This document shows positions 35,601 to 43,371 of a DNA stretch of 64,000 nucleotides, one piece after another. A program made the position numbers and the translations under genes. Each line of letters starts with the position of its first letter. Position 1 is the first letter of the stretch. Source of the stretch: an uncultured bacterium (GTDB lineage Bacteria; Actinomycetota; Coriobacteriia; Coriobacteriales; Coriobacteriaceae); NCBI GenBank assembly GCA_905215385.1, contig CAJMPY010000014.1, positions 1 to 64,000 of the forward strand. The letters are read 5' to 3'. The notes under the pieces are model-generated. The model was not told the origin of the DNA, searched no databases, and saw nothing but the letters and a program-made list of their open reading frames with translations.

Positions 35601-35967
35601 GCTGGAGTTTAGCGACTACGACGTCCGCAACGGCGTGCACCCCACGCCGGGCAAGATCCTGTACACCTCGACGCACGATACGTCGACATTGGCCGGTTGG
35701 AGCACGCGTTCCTTTGCGGGCGGCGATGAACCAAGCGGTGTTGAGGTGGCGGCCAAGCTGATGAGCGACGCGCTGGCAAGCGACGCTCCCCTGGTGATGA
35801 TGCCGCTGCAGGATGTCCTGGGGCTGGGCGACGACGCGCGCATGAACGTACCGGGCGTGGCCACGGGCAACTGGACCTGGCAGGCTGACGAGGCCGACGT
35901 TGCGGCCGCTGAGGGCAAAACCGCACAGCTCCTGCGCAACACGCATAGATTCTGGGGCGAAGCGTGA
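32671..35967 (+). CDS. Fusion of GH13 alpha-glucosidase/maltogenic amylase and 4-alpha-glucanotransferase
   Basis: About 1098 residues from ATG 32671 (MRLIHNSRLPQFRTPFGAV matches the usual GH13 N-terminus); the frame is open to 32575. The N-terminal part (1-640) is a maltodextrin-type GH13: YQIFPDRY near 135, WRLDVADEL (nucleophile Asp), LLGEVWED (acid Glu) and LSSHDRPR. The C-terminal part (about 650-1098) is a complete GH77/MalQ: RLDHFLGFHSYF near 905, IAEDLGYLTP near 952, THDTSTLAGW near 1001. The first domain would trim linear or branched dextrins and the second disproportionate them into phosphorylase substrates. It is placed directly after the glycogen operon. Confidence 0.92.
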   Translation: MRLIHNSRLPQFRTPFGAVTTGTTLSLSVILEDADPNQATLTLRTWVDEIGESRYPMTHEGDGIFTVELECTEPCLIWYSFICNIEGQPEVRLGAPQGRTGGEGVTYDYAEVPSFQITVYKHREVRPEWYERGMVYQIFPDRYARDENWRERTLAEVEKPRNGIQRRMVEDWNEPPVYERAEDGSIKTWDFYGGSLKGIQEDLPRIAELGFTAIYLNPIFEAASNHRYDTADYTKIDPILGTEQDFTELCQAAEKLGISIILDGVFNHTGDDSIYFNRYGNYPGVGAWQSEDSPWRDAFYFHEDGSYDCWWGVGNMPAINESSELVRERLLGKDGVIRKWLRTGAHGWRLDVADELSDDFLAEIKKAVLAEKPDALLLGEVWEDASNKISYGHLRRYLQGSELDSAMDYPFRDMVIGFLMGYKNAYQAAEDIETLRENYPREALSCALNLLSSHDRPRIISVLGGGPDESQLPECERSKWRLDENSMGLAKSRFWLATLMQMTFPGVPSIYYGDEYGLEGLTDPGNRRTLPTKDQLHDFDTLAIVKNASAVRRALPFMIDGEIKAFALNDEVLAYNRTGKDGEAATVIINRSLRNSHRVTIPALDECASDVISGHECEIHNGTVTLDLYPLGSSIIYHHDEQRLQEPLDYGAGVVCHITSVPTDDGKPGTIGAPTRRFIDHMAAMGMRYWQVLPVNPTDFFRSPYAGPSAFAGNIDLLPESHKELAADFETWKAHGGEDADPLYTAFKHRNADWLEKYCVYMAVKKYFEGESRHDWPADVARYNEHLIDDKRFHDEAELQAYMQYRFDLAWCELMNYAHKKGIEVIGDIPMYVSDDSADAWSEPENFWLSDTGKAIEISGAPPDNFAPEGQVWGNPTFRWDHMKQNGYRWWMDRLRRAFSLYDRVRLDHFLGFHSYFSIPAGKACADGRWLAGPGKDLFQTAYDELGPLNFIAEDLGYLTPGVRAMASTCGFPGMDVLEFSDYDVRNGVHPTPGKILYTSTHDTSTLAGWSTRSFAGGDEPSGVEVAAKLMSDALASDAPLVMMPLQDVLGLGDDARMNVPGVATGNWTWQADEADVAAAEGKTAQLLRNTHRFWGEA

Positions 35968-36055
35968 TAAAACGCCCGATATAGGGTACAGTTACAGACG
36001 TTTGAATTTTTGCGGGCAGAGTAATCTGCCCGCTTTGTGCTGAAAAGGAAGTATT

Positions 36056-36292
36056 ATGGCGCGCTACGATTACAAGTGCTCGAGCTGCGGCAACGTGTTT
36101 GAGGTTGAGCATCCCATGTCCGAGACTCCAGAGGTCGTGTGCCCGAGCTGCGGTGCCCCGGCGGCCAAGACGTTCTCGGCTAGCGGCATCAAGTTTGAGG
36201 GCAGCGGCTTCTACAACACCGACCAGCGAAGCGGCGGCTCCAGCACCAGCGCCACGAGTGGCTGCTGCGCCAACTGTCCGCATAGCCACTAG
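36056..36292 (+). CDS. FmdB-type zinc-ribbon protein
   Basis: 78 residues. The N-terminus MARYDYKCSSCGNVFEV with a second CPSCG pair is the FmdB/CxxC-CxxC regulatory-protein pattern. A Gly/Ser-rich linker leads to SGCCANCPHSH, a His/Cys-rich end that could bind a further metal. ATG 36056 has AAGGAAG upstream. The function of the family is not settled; a role in transcription regulation was proposed from the fmdB locus. Confidence 0.85.
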   Translation: MARYDYKCSSCGNVFEVEHPMSETPEVVCPSCGAPAAKTFSASGIKFEGSGFYNTDQRSGGSSTSATSGCCANCPHSH

Positions 36293-36302
36293 AAACAACG
36301 CG

Positions 36303-36340
36303 GCCCCGCGATCAACACCGATCGCGGGGCTATTTCTTTG
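36303..36340 (+). terminator. Intrinsic terminator after the zinc-ribbon gene
   Basis: GCCCCGCGATC and GATCGCGGGGC form a perfect 11-pair stem with a six-base loop, followed by TATTTCTTT. It starts ten bases after the stop codon. Confidence 0.9.
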
Positions 36341-36379
36341 CGCTATGGGTCGACAATTATTTTTAAAAATTAGTATATT

Positions 36380-37321
36380 TTAAAATCCGCCCATACCGGC
36401 AGCATAAGGATCATCACAAGTACCATCGCTATACCAATGAGTAGATCCGATATAGTTACCAGCTGCATCATATTGATCTAATTGACGAATGACATACTTA
36501 CCACCACTATTATTGGAAGAAGAAATACTGCTAGAAGATCCACCAGAATAATTATCAGAGTAGTTACTACCGCTAGAATAATTGTTCTGCTGAGAACTCT
36601 GCTGTTGAGCTTGTGCTGTTACTTCCTCTAGAGCCTTAGCCTCATCTTCAGCCTTGGCCTTATTTACATCATCAATACGAGTTTGATAACGACTGATCTG
36701 TTCATTGATTTGATCAATGAACTTCTTAGAATCCTTTTTGGCATCTTCAAAAATAAGCTTCTGGTTGTCTTTATTAGAAATATCATTAAGAAGGCCATTA
36801 AGGCCATTTATATGCTGTTGGAGAGAGTCGGTATCTTCAGTAGTATTTACATCAAAATTAACATGGTCAGCTAGAGAAGTATTCCACTCATTGTTTTGAG
36901 CATTACGGCAGTCTTTAATGATGGAATCGTATTTATTAAGCAACTTCGTCCAATCAGGGGAAGTACCATCAGCATACTTAAATTTGTCATCAGAGATCTC
37001 TTTATTCAACATCTCTTTATTGTTTTGAGCATTTCTAATGGTATCAAGACGTTGCTCAAATGTTAGTAGCCTAGGATCAGCTTTAAAGGAAACAACACTA
37101 TCGCTAGCCTTTGAATACAAAACTTCAACCTGCTGATTATGTTCACTACATGCTTGTTTGTAATTGTAACCAGCATAAACAACGACACAACCAGCAATAA
37201 GCAGAGCAACAATACCGGCACCAATAATTACACGCTTTTTAATCGAAGAATTTTTAACTTCTTCATTTCCCTGAGTTTTATCTTCAGGATTGTCAATCTT
37301 GTCATAGTTAAGATCGGTCAT
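36380..37321 (-). CDS. Unrecognised single-pass membrane protein, A+T-rich
   Basis: 313 residues. Residues 1-28 are polar and cytoplasmic; one membrane segment follows (VIIGAGIVALLIAGCVVVYA, about 31-50). The outside part (about 52-240) is helical and coiled-coil-like, then comes a Ser/Asn/Tyr low-complexity linker, then a C-terminal module of about 40 residues (YVIRQLDQYDAAGNYIG) rich in Tyr, Gly and Asp. No family was recognised. Base composition is much A+T-richer than the genes on both sides, and it stands alone between two terminators or repeats, so recent transfer is likely. Confidence 0.75.
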   Translation of the reverse strand: MTDLNYDKIDNPEDKTQGNEEVKNSSIKKRVIIGAGIVALLIAGCVVVYAGYNYKQACSEHNQQVEVLYSKASDSVVSFKADPRLLTFEQRLDTIRNAQNNKEMLNKEISDDKFKYADGTSPDWTKLLNKYDSIIKDCRNAQNNEWNTSLADHVNFDVNTTEDTDSLQQHINGLNGLLNDISNKDNQKLIFEDAKKDSKKFIDQINEQISRYQTRIDDVNKAKAEDEAKALEEVTAQAQQQSSQQNNYSSGSNYSDNYSGGSSSSISSSNNSGGKYVIRQLDQYDAAGNYIGSTHWYSDGTCDDPYAAGMGGF

Positions 37322-37432
37322 TTTAACCTCTAAATATTAAATCCGCGAGCGGTTCATGCAACTAGAAACCTACCGAACCCAACCGCTTGCTTTCATACCC
37401 GATTTATTAATCCCCGTCCCAGAAAAATCCTG

Positions 37433-37499
37433 AGTTGCGGTGAAATAAGGACTTTTTGGCGGGTAGATGCCGCTATTCAATCCCTATTTCACCGCAACT
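37433..37499. repeat. Inverted-repeat element, copy 1 (AGTTGCGGTGAAAT family)
   Basis: 37433-37447 pairs perfectly with 37485-37499 (15 bp). After one A/C position, which is a U-G pair in minus-strand RNA, three more pairs follow. It lies a few bases after the rsmB stop. A second copy with the same arm sequence is at 53730-53797, so this is a dispersed element and not only a local terminator. Confidence 0.8.
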
Positions 37500-37505
37500 T
37501 AGTAG

Positions 37506-38906
37506 TTACTTGTGGACCAAGCGGGCGCAGAAGTGGCCGTCGTAGGAGTCCGCATTAACGGGGACACTTTGGAAGAGGCCTCGAGCGTTTTGGCGCAGGG
37601 TGACGAGGCTCTTGGCATGATCGTACTCGGGGAGCTGCAAAATCTGGGCTTCGGAGAGCGGCGCCACGGTAAAGCCGGCGCCCTCAGGAGAGGCCAGGAA
37701 GGCATCCACGACCTGCGTGTTCTCTTCATCAAAAACCGAGCAGGTGGCATAGATAAGCTCACCGCCAGCAGCCACGCGCGCGGCTGCTTCCTTGAGCATC
37801 GTCAGCTGCAGGTGAGGCAGCTCAGTCGTAACGTCGTTCTCGGTCAGGCGCCACGGAATCTCGGGATGACGGCGCATGGTGCCGGTGCCAGAGCACGGCG
37901 CATCGATAAACACCGTGTCGAACAGGGCGGGCTCGCCGAGCATGGCATCAAACGACGTAAGCACCTCATCAAGCTCGCAAGCATCACCAGAAACCGTACG
38001 AACGCCCTGAATACCGGCCTTATGCAGGCGAGCGAGATTCAGATCGCACTTGCGATCATGCAGATCGAGCGCCGTATGCTGACGCTCATAGCCCGTACGC
38101 TTGGCCTGGCACATCATCACATAGGTCTTGGTGCCACGACCGGCACCAATCTCAAGGCAGCTACCAGGGCGCGTGGCAGCTGTGGCGATAAGTTGCGCGT
38201 TGAGATCAGATGCCACCGCGGCAGCACGCTCAAACGCACCCGAAGCAACGGTAACCTGGGCATCAACCGGGGTATGGCAGCCCGGGAAGACAGGTGCGAC
38301 GAGCTGCAGGATATACGGATCGGGCTTGGAAGCAAAAGCGTTCTCATGCAGGGCCAGCGGCGCGGGGGCCAGATTGCCGGCAAAGTTAAGCGCACCCTCT
38401 GGCGTGTCAAACGACGCCATAATGCGAGCGCACAGCCAGCACGGAAGACCCATCAGGCGCGACAGACGAACCAAGCGTCGCTCAGACTCATCCACATCGG
38501 ACGCAGTAGCAAAGTCCTCAACATTGTCCGCAACCTTATGCAGTACAGCATTGGCCAAGCCGGCGGCGGACTTAGCACCGCAACGAACCAGTTCAACACC
38601 CTGACTTACGGCAACACGGCCCGGCGTATGCAGGTAGAGCATCTCGAAGGCCGATATACGAAGCGCCATGCGAACACGCGGCGCAACCTTTTTAGGCTTA
38701 TCAAGAAACTGATCGAGCAGCTCGTCCAAAATACCCTGCGTGGCGGCCACACCCAGCGCCAAGCGGGCGGCAAAAGCGGAATCGCGCTGGTCAATAGCCT
38801 TGGCCGATGCGCGAGAGGACAGCACGTCGCGCGCATACATGCCGCGGCGATCGGCCTCCATCAACACATCGAGCGCGAGTTTGCGCGCGGGAGACAACTT
38901 GCTCAT
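37506..38906 (-). CDS. rsmB: 16S rRNA cytosine-C5 methyltransferase, RsmB family
   Basis: 466 residues from the ATG at 38906, overlapping the fmt stop (ATGA). It methylates C967 (E. coli numbering) of 16S rRNA. An N-terminal NusB-like RNA-binding domain (1-140, with QRDSAFAARLALGV) precedes the Rossmann methyltransferase domain: LEIGAGRGTKTYVM (SAM site), FIDAPCSGTGTMRRHPEIPW (motif IV with the catalytic-cycle Cys) and LIYATCSVFDEEN (motif VI with the nucleophilic Cys). Last gene of the priA-def-fmt-rsmB operon. Confidence 0.93.
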   Translation of the reverse strand: MSKLSPARKLALDVLMEADRRGMYARDVLSSRASAKAIDQRDSAFAARLALGVAATQGILDELLDQFLDKPKKVAPRVRMALRISAFEMLYLHTPGRVAVSQGVELVRCGAKSAAGLANAVLHKVADNVEDFATASDVDESERRLVRLSRLMGLPCWLCARIMASFDTPEGALNFAGNLAPAPLALHENAFASKPDPYILQLVAPVFPGCHTPVDAQVTVASGAFERAAAVASDLNAQLIATAATRPGSCLEIGAGRGTKTYVMMCQAKRTGYERQHTALDLHDRKCDLNLARLHKAGIQGVRTVSGDACELDEVLTSFDAMLGEPALFDTVFIDAPCSGTGTMRRHPEIPWRLTENDVTTELPHLQLTMLKEAAARVAAGGELIYATCSVFDEENTQVVDAFLASPEGAGFTVAPLSEAQILQLPEYDHAKSLVTLRQNARGLFQSVPVNADSYDGHFCARLVHK

Positions 38907-39823
38907 GACAGTACACCCCACCTAAGTTCGACACCCTGCAGGCCGGCAGCCCAAGCAGAAGCAGCCATGGCACGCTTGCCGTCAGGCTTAACCTCGAGCA
39001 GCTCAACCGAGCCATCGTAAAGTCCCAGGTAAACGCGCTTGGCCTGAACGAGAACCTGACCCTCGCCAAGCGACACATCAGCCGGCGCAGCATCGAGCAC
39101 GCGCACGGTCTTGCCGGCAATCACGCAACGAGCAGGCGCGGTATCGGACGAAGCAAGCACATGGCGCACGCAATCGAGCGCCGCCATTTGCGGATCAAGA
39201 CGCATCTCCTGCTTGGAAATCTTGGCAGCATGGGTAACGAGCGCCTCATCCTGTTCAGTCCACACGGCAGTGCCATCGGCAAGAGAGGGAAGCGTATCGG
39301 CAAGCAGTTTGCCGCCGAGCTCAGCGAGCTCCATAGTCAGCGCCTCGGCATGCTTACCGGCAACCGACGTGGAGGCCTGAGCACAATAAGCACCAGTATC
39401 CACGCCATGCCCAATGCGCATGATAGAAACGCCGGCAATCTCATCACCAGCAAGAATGGCACGTTGAATGGGAGCCGCGCCGCGCCAACGAGGCAGCAAG
39501 GACGCATGAACATTCACAATGCCGAGCGGCGCCATATGCAGTACCTCATCAGGCAAAATGCAACCATAGGCAGCCACACAGAAAATATCTGCCTGCGCAG
39601 CCTGAAGCGCCTCAACAACCTCCGGCGTCATACGATTAGCCTCAACAACCGGCAACCCCAGCTCAAGCGCCTTAGCCTTAACAGGAGACGGCTCCAGCTT
39701 CTTACCACGCCCACGAACAGCATCAGGACGAGTAATAACAAGCGCGATCTCATTCCCAGCCTCAACAAGCGAAGTCAAAGAAGGCACAGCAAAATCAGGC
39801 GTACCCATAAAAACAATACGCAT
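38903..39823 (-). CDS. fmt: Methionyl-tRNA formyltransferase
   Basis: 306 residues. It formylates initiator Met-tRNA with 10-formyl-tetrahydrofolate. MRIVFMGTPDFAVPSLTSL at the N-terminus, VNVHASLLPRWRGAAPIQRA (with the catalytic H and SLLPRWRG loop) and IMRIGHGVDTGAYC are diagnostic. A good ribosome site (GAGAGGAG) precedes the ATG and overlaps the end of a possible 40-codon frame. It pairs with def: formyl addition and removal are in one operon. Confidence 0.95.
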   Translation of the reverse strand: MRIVFMGTPDFAVPSLTSLVEAGNEIALVITRPDAVRGRGKKLEPSPVKAKALELGLPVVEANRMTPEVVEALQAAQADIFCVAAYGCILPDEVLHMAPLGIVNVHASLLPRWRGAAPIQRAILAGDEIAGVSIMRIGHGVDTGAYCAQASTSVAGKHAEALTMELAELGGKLLADTLPSLADGTAVWTEQDEALVTHAAKISKQEMRLDPQMAALDCVRHVLASSDTAPARCVIAGKTVRVLDAAPADVSLGEGQVLVQAKRVYLGLYDGSVELLEVKPDGKRAMAASAWAAGLQGVELRWGVLS

Positions 39824-39828
39824 AAAAG

Positions 39829-39951
39829 TTAGTCTCCTCTCAATAACGAGCCGAGACGGCTACAAAAAAGCGTTCTTGGTCGCAAGCGCGCCCAGCCGCA
39901 AGAATAGTTCAACAGAAACAAATATACCCAAAAACAAAGAAAGAGCCGCAT
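39829..39951 (-). CDS. Possible 40-residue membrane peptide ahead of fmt
   Basis: An ATG at 39951 follows a strong GGGAGG ribosome site (spacing nine) and opens 40 codons ending in TAA at 39829. That stop is five bases before the fmt ATG and overlaps its ribosome site. The product begins MRLFLCFWVYLFLLNYSCGW, a hydrophobic helix, and then turns basic. The layout suits a leader peptide coupled to fmt. There is no homology evidence, and chance is possible. Confidence 0.3.
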   Translation of the reverse strand: MRLFLCFWVYLFLLNYSCGWARLRPRTLFCSRLGSLLRGD

Positions 39952-40040
39952 AAAAGCAGCCCTCCCAACAAAGCACCTATCAGCGAAGACGCCCCTCCCT
40001 GGCCCGACGGCACCCGGGCGAAACGAAGAGCGACAACGTA

Positions 40041-40142
40041 GTCCCTGGGATGGGGCCCACACATATCGTCCCGCGCGCAGTTTCGCAGCAAAGCGAGAAT
40101 GTTTGAGCACGGGATGATATGTGTGGGCCCCATCCCAGGGAC
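40041..40142. repeat. Long inverted repeat between def and fmt (102 nt)
   Basis: 40041-40067 pairs perfectly with 40116-40142 (27 bp). One G-T position and five more pairs follow (to 40073/40110), so the stem has 33 positions; the loop is 36 bases. The outer end is GTCCCTGGGATGGGGCCCAC. It lies in a 330-base gap inside the priA-def-fmt-rsmB operon, so it would be transcribed. It has the same dimensions as the unrelated-looking repeat at 43194-43295. Confidence 0.85.
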
Positions 40143-40153
40143 GGACAATTAAC

Positions 40154-40690
40154 CTACTCCGTCTCGCCCGGTCGAGCGCCGCGGGCCAGGGCGTCCTGGT
40201 ACTCCTTGACGGCCTTGATCCTCTGCATCGGCTTCAGTCGCTCGAACATGGTGTTGCCGTGCAGGTGATCGATCTCGTGCTGCAGGCACACGCAGAACAG
40301 GTCGCCCGAAGCCTCATAGCGAATCAGGTTGGCATCCAAGTCGTACGCCTCGACGACGACATGGTCGGGACGCTCGATCTCGCAGCTAATGCCAGGGATG
40401 GAAAGGCAGCCCTCGCTAAAGGGCACCAGATGGTCACTCTGCTCAACAATGACGGGGTTAATGAGCACGTACGGGTCGTAGTCGTTCTTGTCGCTGTAGT
40501 CGCAGTCGATGGTGACGAGCTGAATAAGCTCGCCGATCTGCGGAGCAGCCAGGCCGCAACCGCCGTTGTCGAACATCATCTTCTTCATCTTCTCGGCAAG
40601 CGCCTCGATCGCCGGGGTGATCTCCTCGATCACGGCGCACTCCTGACGCAGGCGAGGGTCGGGCGACAGTACGATTCCGTTGGCTTCCAT
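40154..40690 (-). CDS. def: Peptide deformylase
   Basis: 178 residues from the ATG at 40690, with AAAGG six bases upstream (an ATG at 40696 overlaps that site). It removes the formyl group from nascent proteins. All three metal-site motifs are present: GCGLAAPQIG, EGCLSIPG (Cys ligand) and LQHEIDHLHG (two His ligands and the catalytic Glu). It lies between priA and fmt, separated from fmt by a long inverted repeat. Confidence 0.95.
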   Translation of the reverse strand: MEANGIVLSPDPRLRQECAVIEEITPAIEALAEKMKKMMFDNGGCGLAAPQIGELIQLVTIDCDYSDKNDYDPYVLINPVIVEQSDHLVPFSEGCLSIPGISCEIERPDHVVVEAYDLDANLIRYEASGDLFCVCLQHEIDHLHGNTMFERLKPMQRIKAVKEYQDALARGARPGETE

Positions 40691-40708
40691 GGCCATCCTT
40701 TCGGGTTG

Positions 40709-43162
40709 TTACATCAAATCATAGGCATCGACGTCAACGCTCACGCTCACGCCGCGCACAGAGCCCACCTCTTTGAGGCAGGCGTCGATATCATCAGAGA
40801 CATGGTACCCCACAGGCGACTTCACAAGCAGATGGAAGCGGTAACGGTCCTTGGCTCTCTCGATTACACACGAAGCCGGGCCCAGCACCTGGGGCACGGC
40901 GCTCCCCGCCCGCAAAAAGTCGGGCGCGGCGGCATGCCAGCGGCGCTTAAGAAGCTTTGCAATGCGCCCAATGTAGTCCTGCGCGTCGTCTCGGTTCGCC
41001 GACCACACCAAGATGTTGACCAGGCGAACAAACGGCGGGTACAGCGCGTCGCGGCGCTGGTCCAGATCGTAGTCGGTAAAGATCGAACGGTCGTGCTCGG
41101 CGACGGCGCGAATAACCGGGTCCTCGGGCAGATAGGTCTGGATGATGACCTCGCCAGGGCGATCGCCGCGACCGGCACGGCCGGCGACCTGCTCCAGCAA
41201 ATCGTAGGCGCGCTCCCCTGCGCGGAAGTCCGGCAGCTTGAGGGCGAAGTCGGCATTGACCACGCCCACGAGCGTGACCTCGGGAAAGTCGAGACCCTTT
41301 GCGATCATTTGGGTGCCCAGCAACACGGCGCAATCGGCCGCATCGAACTGCTCGAGCAGCTTTTTGTGCGCATCCTTGCCGCGCGTGGAATCGGCATCCA
41401 TGCGAATAATGGCGACGTCCTCGGGAAGCATCTGGTGCAGTGCGTCCTCGATCTGCTGCGTGCCCAGCCCCATTTTTGCCAGGTAGCGACTGCCGCATTT
41501 GGGGCAACGGCTCGTGGGCGCTGGATACGGCTGCACGCGCCAGGAGGATCCGCATGTGTGACATTGCAGCGTGTGTGTGCGCTCGTGATACGTAAGCGCG
41601 GTGGAGCAGTGGTTGCAGGTGGGAACGCAGCCGCACTCGCGACACATCAGGAACGGCGCAAAGCCACGGCGGTTATGCAGCAGCACGGCCTTCTCGCGGC
41701 GCTCGACCACACGCTCCAAGCCCTCCATCAAGGGTTTTGAGAACATGGAGCGACTGCCGTGAGAAAACTCACGGCGCAGGTCGGCAATGCGGACCGTGGG
41801 AAGCACGGCGTGTCCCGGGCGCTCGGGCATCTCGACACGCGTCCAAGTGGCACCGTTATACGTGCCATGGCGGCAGCGGTCGAGGGCCTCGGCAGAAGGC
41901 GTGGCCGACCCCAGCACGAGCGGGCAGCGATAGCGGCGCGCCATCTCGGCTGCCACCTCGCGCGCATGGTAGCGCGGACTGGACCCCTGCTTGTAGCTGG
42001 TCTCGTGCTCCTCGTCAATGATGATGAGGCCTAGGTCACCAAGCGGGCAAAAGAGCGCCGAACGTGCGCCGACGACCACGCGGGCCGCACCGCTGGCAAC
42101 CATATCCCACTGGTCCAGGCGCTCGCCAGCAGAAAGACGCGAATGGAACACGGCGACCGTCTCGCCAAAGCGCGAACGGAAGCGGCCGACGGTCTGGGCC
42201 GTCAGCGAAATCTCGGGCACCAGCACGCAGGCCGAGCGACCGGCTGCGAGCACGCGCTCGATGGCGGAGAGGTAAACCTCGGTTTTGCCGGAGCCGGTGA
42301 CGCCGTCGACCAGCACCACGTCGCCATGAGCGTCCAGACGGACGCGCTCAATCTGCGCGAGTGCCTGTTGCTGGCCGTTGGTAAGGGAGACCGGCGCCTT
42401 GCCGCTTGCCGAGGACAGCGTGCTCTGCTCGCTGCAGCCACGCCAGGCGCGGCGCTCTTCCACCACCACGACGCCGCGTTTTTCGAGAGCCTTGATGGTC
42501 GCCGACATACTGTTATAGAGAAGGTTGAGGTCGCGCGTCGTGACAGGACCACACTGGAGCGCCTCGATGAGTTGGCGCTGGCGGACCGCGGTCTTGGGTG
42601 GCGTGTAGTCAAAGCCTTCGGGCGTAAGCATCACCCAGCGGTTTTGGATGGGTTTGACGGCTGGACGTTCAACCGTCCACACGCCGTCGTCGCCCTTGAC
42701 CACACGCGGGCTGCCACCCGGAGGCAAGAACAGGCGCAGGCACTCGGAAAGCGTCGCGACATACTCGCGGCTCATCCAACGTGCGATGCGGGCGGCTTCG
42801 GCGGTAAAGAGCGGTTTGCTGAGGATGGCCTCGATAGGCTTGATGCGCACGGGGTCGAGGGCGTTGTTGCCCGGCAGATCGCCCAGATCAGGCGCAATGT
42901 CGACGACATAGCCCGCGGCGGCACGGTTACCAAAGTGGACCAGAACCGTGGATCCGATCTGGACCTCGTTGGCAAGGGACTCGGGGATGCCGTAAGCAAA
43001 CGGTTCCGACAGCGCACGGGTAGGGATGTCGAGGACCACGCTCGCATAGGCGGCGATGGGTTCGGGTGCAGGCTTGGGCTTTGCCGGGGCAGCAGCAGGC
43101 TCGGGCTTCACCGGAGCCTCATCCGGTTCCGGCGAACCAAACAGCGACAGTTGTTGAGCCAT
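40709..43162 (-). CDS. priA: Primosomal replication-restart helicase PriA
   Basis: 817 residues. It restarts collapsed replication forks as a 3'-5' helicase. An N-terminal Pro/Ala-rich stretch precedes the DNA-binding domain. Walker A is GVTGSGKTEVYLSAIE and the DEAH-like box is IIDEEHETSYKQGSSPRYHA. The zinc-binding insertion has paired cysteines (CRECGCVPTCNHCSTAL and CHTCGSSW, CPKCGS). Helicase motifs V/VI include LLGTQMIAKGLDFP and QVAGRAGRG. In many actinobacteria PriA has lost helicase residues, but here Walker A and DEEH are intact. First gene of the operon. Confidence 0.95.
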   Translation of the reverse strand: MAQQLSLFGSPEPDEAPVKPEPAAAPAKPKPAPEPIAAYASVVLDIPTRALSEPFAYGIPESLANEVQIGSTVLVHFGNRAAAGYVVDIAPDLGDLPGNNALDPVRIKPIEAILSKPLFTAEAARIARWMSREYVATLSECLRLFLPPGGSPRVVKGDDGVWTVERPAVKPIQNRWVMLTPEGFDYTPPKTAVRQRQLIEALQCGPVTTRDLNLLYNSMSATIKALEKRGVVVVEERRAWRGCSEQSTLSSASGKAPVSLTNGQQQALAQIERVRLDAHGDVVLVDGVTGSGKTEVYLSAIERVLAAGRSACVLVPEISLTAQTVGRFRSRFGETVAVFHSRLSAGERLDQWDMVASGAARVVVGARSALFCPLGDLGLIIIDEEHETSYKQGSSPRYHAREVAAEMARRYRCPLVLGSATPSAEALDRCRHGTYNGATWTRVEMPERPGHAVLPTVRIADLRREFSHGSRSMFSKPLMEGLERVVERREKAVLLHNRRGFAPFLMCRECGCVPTCNHCSTALTYHERTHTLQCHTCGSSWRVQPYPAPTSRCPKCGSRYLAKMGLGTQQIEDALHQMLPEDVAIIRMDADSTRGKDAHKKLLEQFDAADCAVLLGTQMIAKGLDFPEVTLVGVVNADFALKLPDFRAGERAYDLLEQVAGRAGRGDRPGEVIIQTYLPEDPVIRAVAEHDRSIFTDYDLDQRRDALYPPFVRLVNILVWSANRDDAQDYIGRIAKLLKRRWHAAAPDFLRAGSAVPQVLGPASCVIERAKDRYRFHLLVKSPVGYHVSDDIDACLKEVGSVRGVSVSVDVDAYDLM

Positions 43163-43193
43163 ACACCACCTCTAACGAACGGACCTGAAGGGG

Positions 43194-43295
43194 TGGGACA
43201 AAATAATCAGTAGTGTTTGTCCCATGGCCGATACGAGTGTCGAGCTCGTTGCGTCGCTCGAACATGGGACAAACACTACTGATTAATTTGTCCCA
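43194..43295. repeat. Long inverted repeat upstream of priA (102 nt)
   Basis: 43194-43226 pairs with 43263-43295: 33 positions with a single mismatch (43203/43286) and a 36-base loop. Each arm starts with GGGACAAA and ends with TTTGTCCC, so each arm is itself an imperfect palindrome. It sits between gltX and priA, 31 bases upstream of the priA start. Its size, stem and loop lengths equal those of 40041-40142. Confidence 0.87.
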
Positions 43296-43311
43296 GCAAC
43301 CCACTCATCGG

Positions 43312-43348
43312 TACAGAAACAAGAGCCCCGCTCGGGTGAACGGGGCTC
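43312..43348 (-). terminator. Intrinsic terminator of gltX
   Basis: On the minus strand GAGCCCCG and CGGGGCTC pair across a ten-base loop, followed by TTGTTTCTG. It starts about 24 bases after the gltX stop. Confidence 0.75.
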
Positions 43349-43371
43349 GGATACGTGCGTTTGCGCAGCTG

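Noticed and set aside
40121..41740. 539-codon plus-strand frame opposite priA
   Set aside because: It is antisense to an intact priA and starts inside an inverted repeat; no motif is present.
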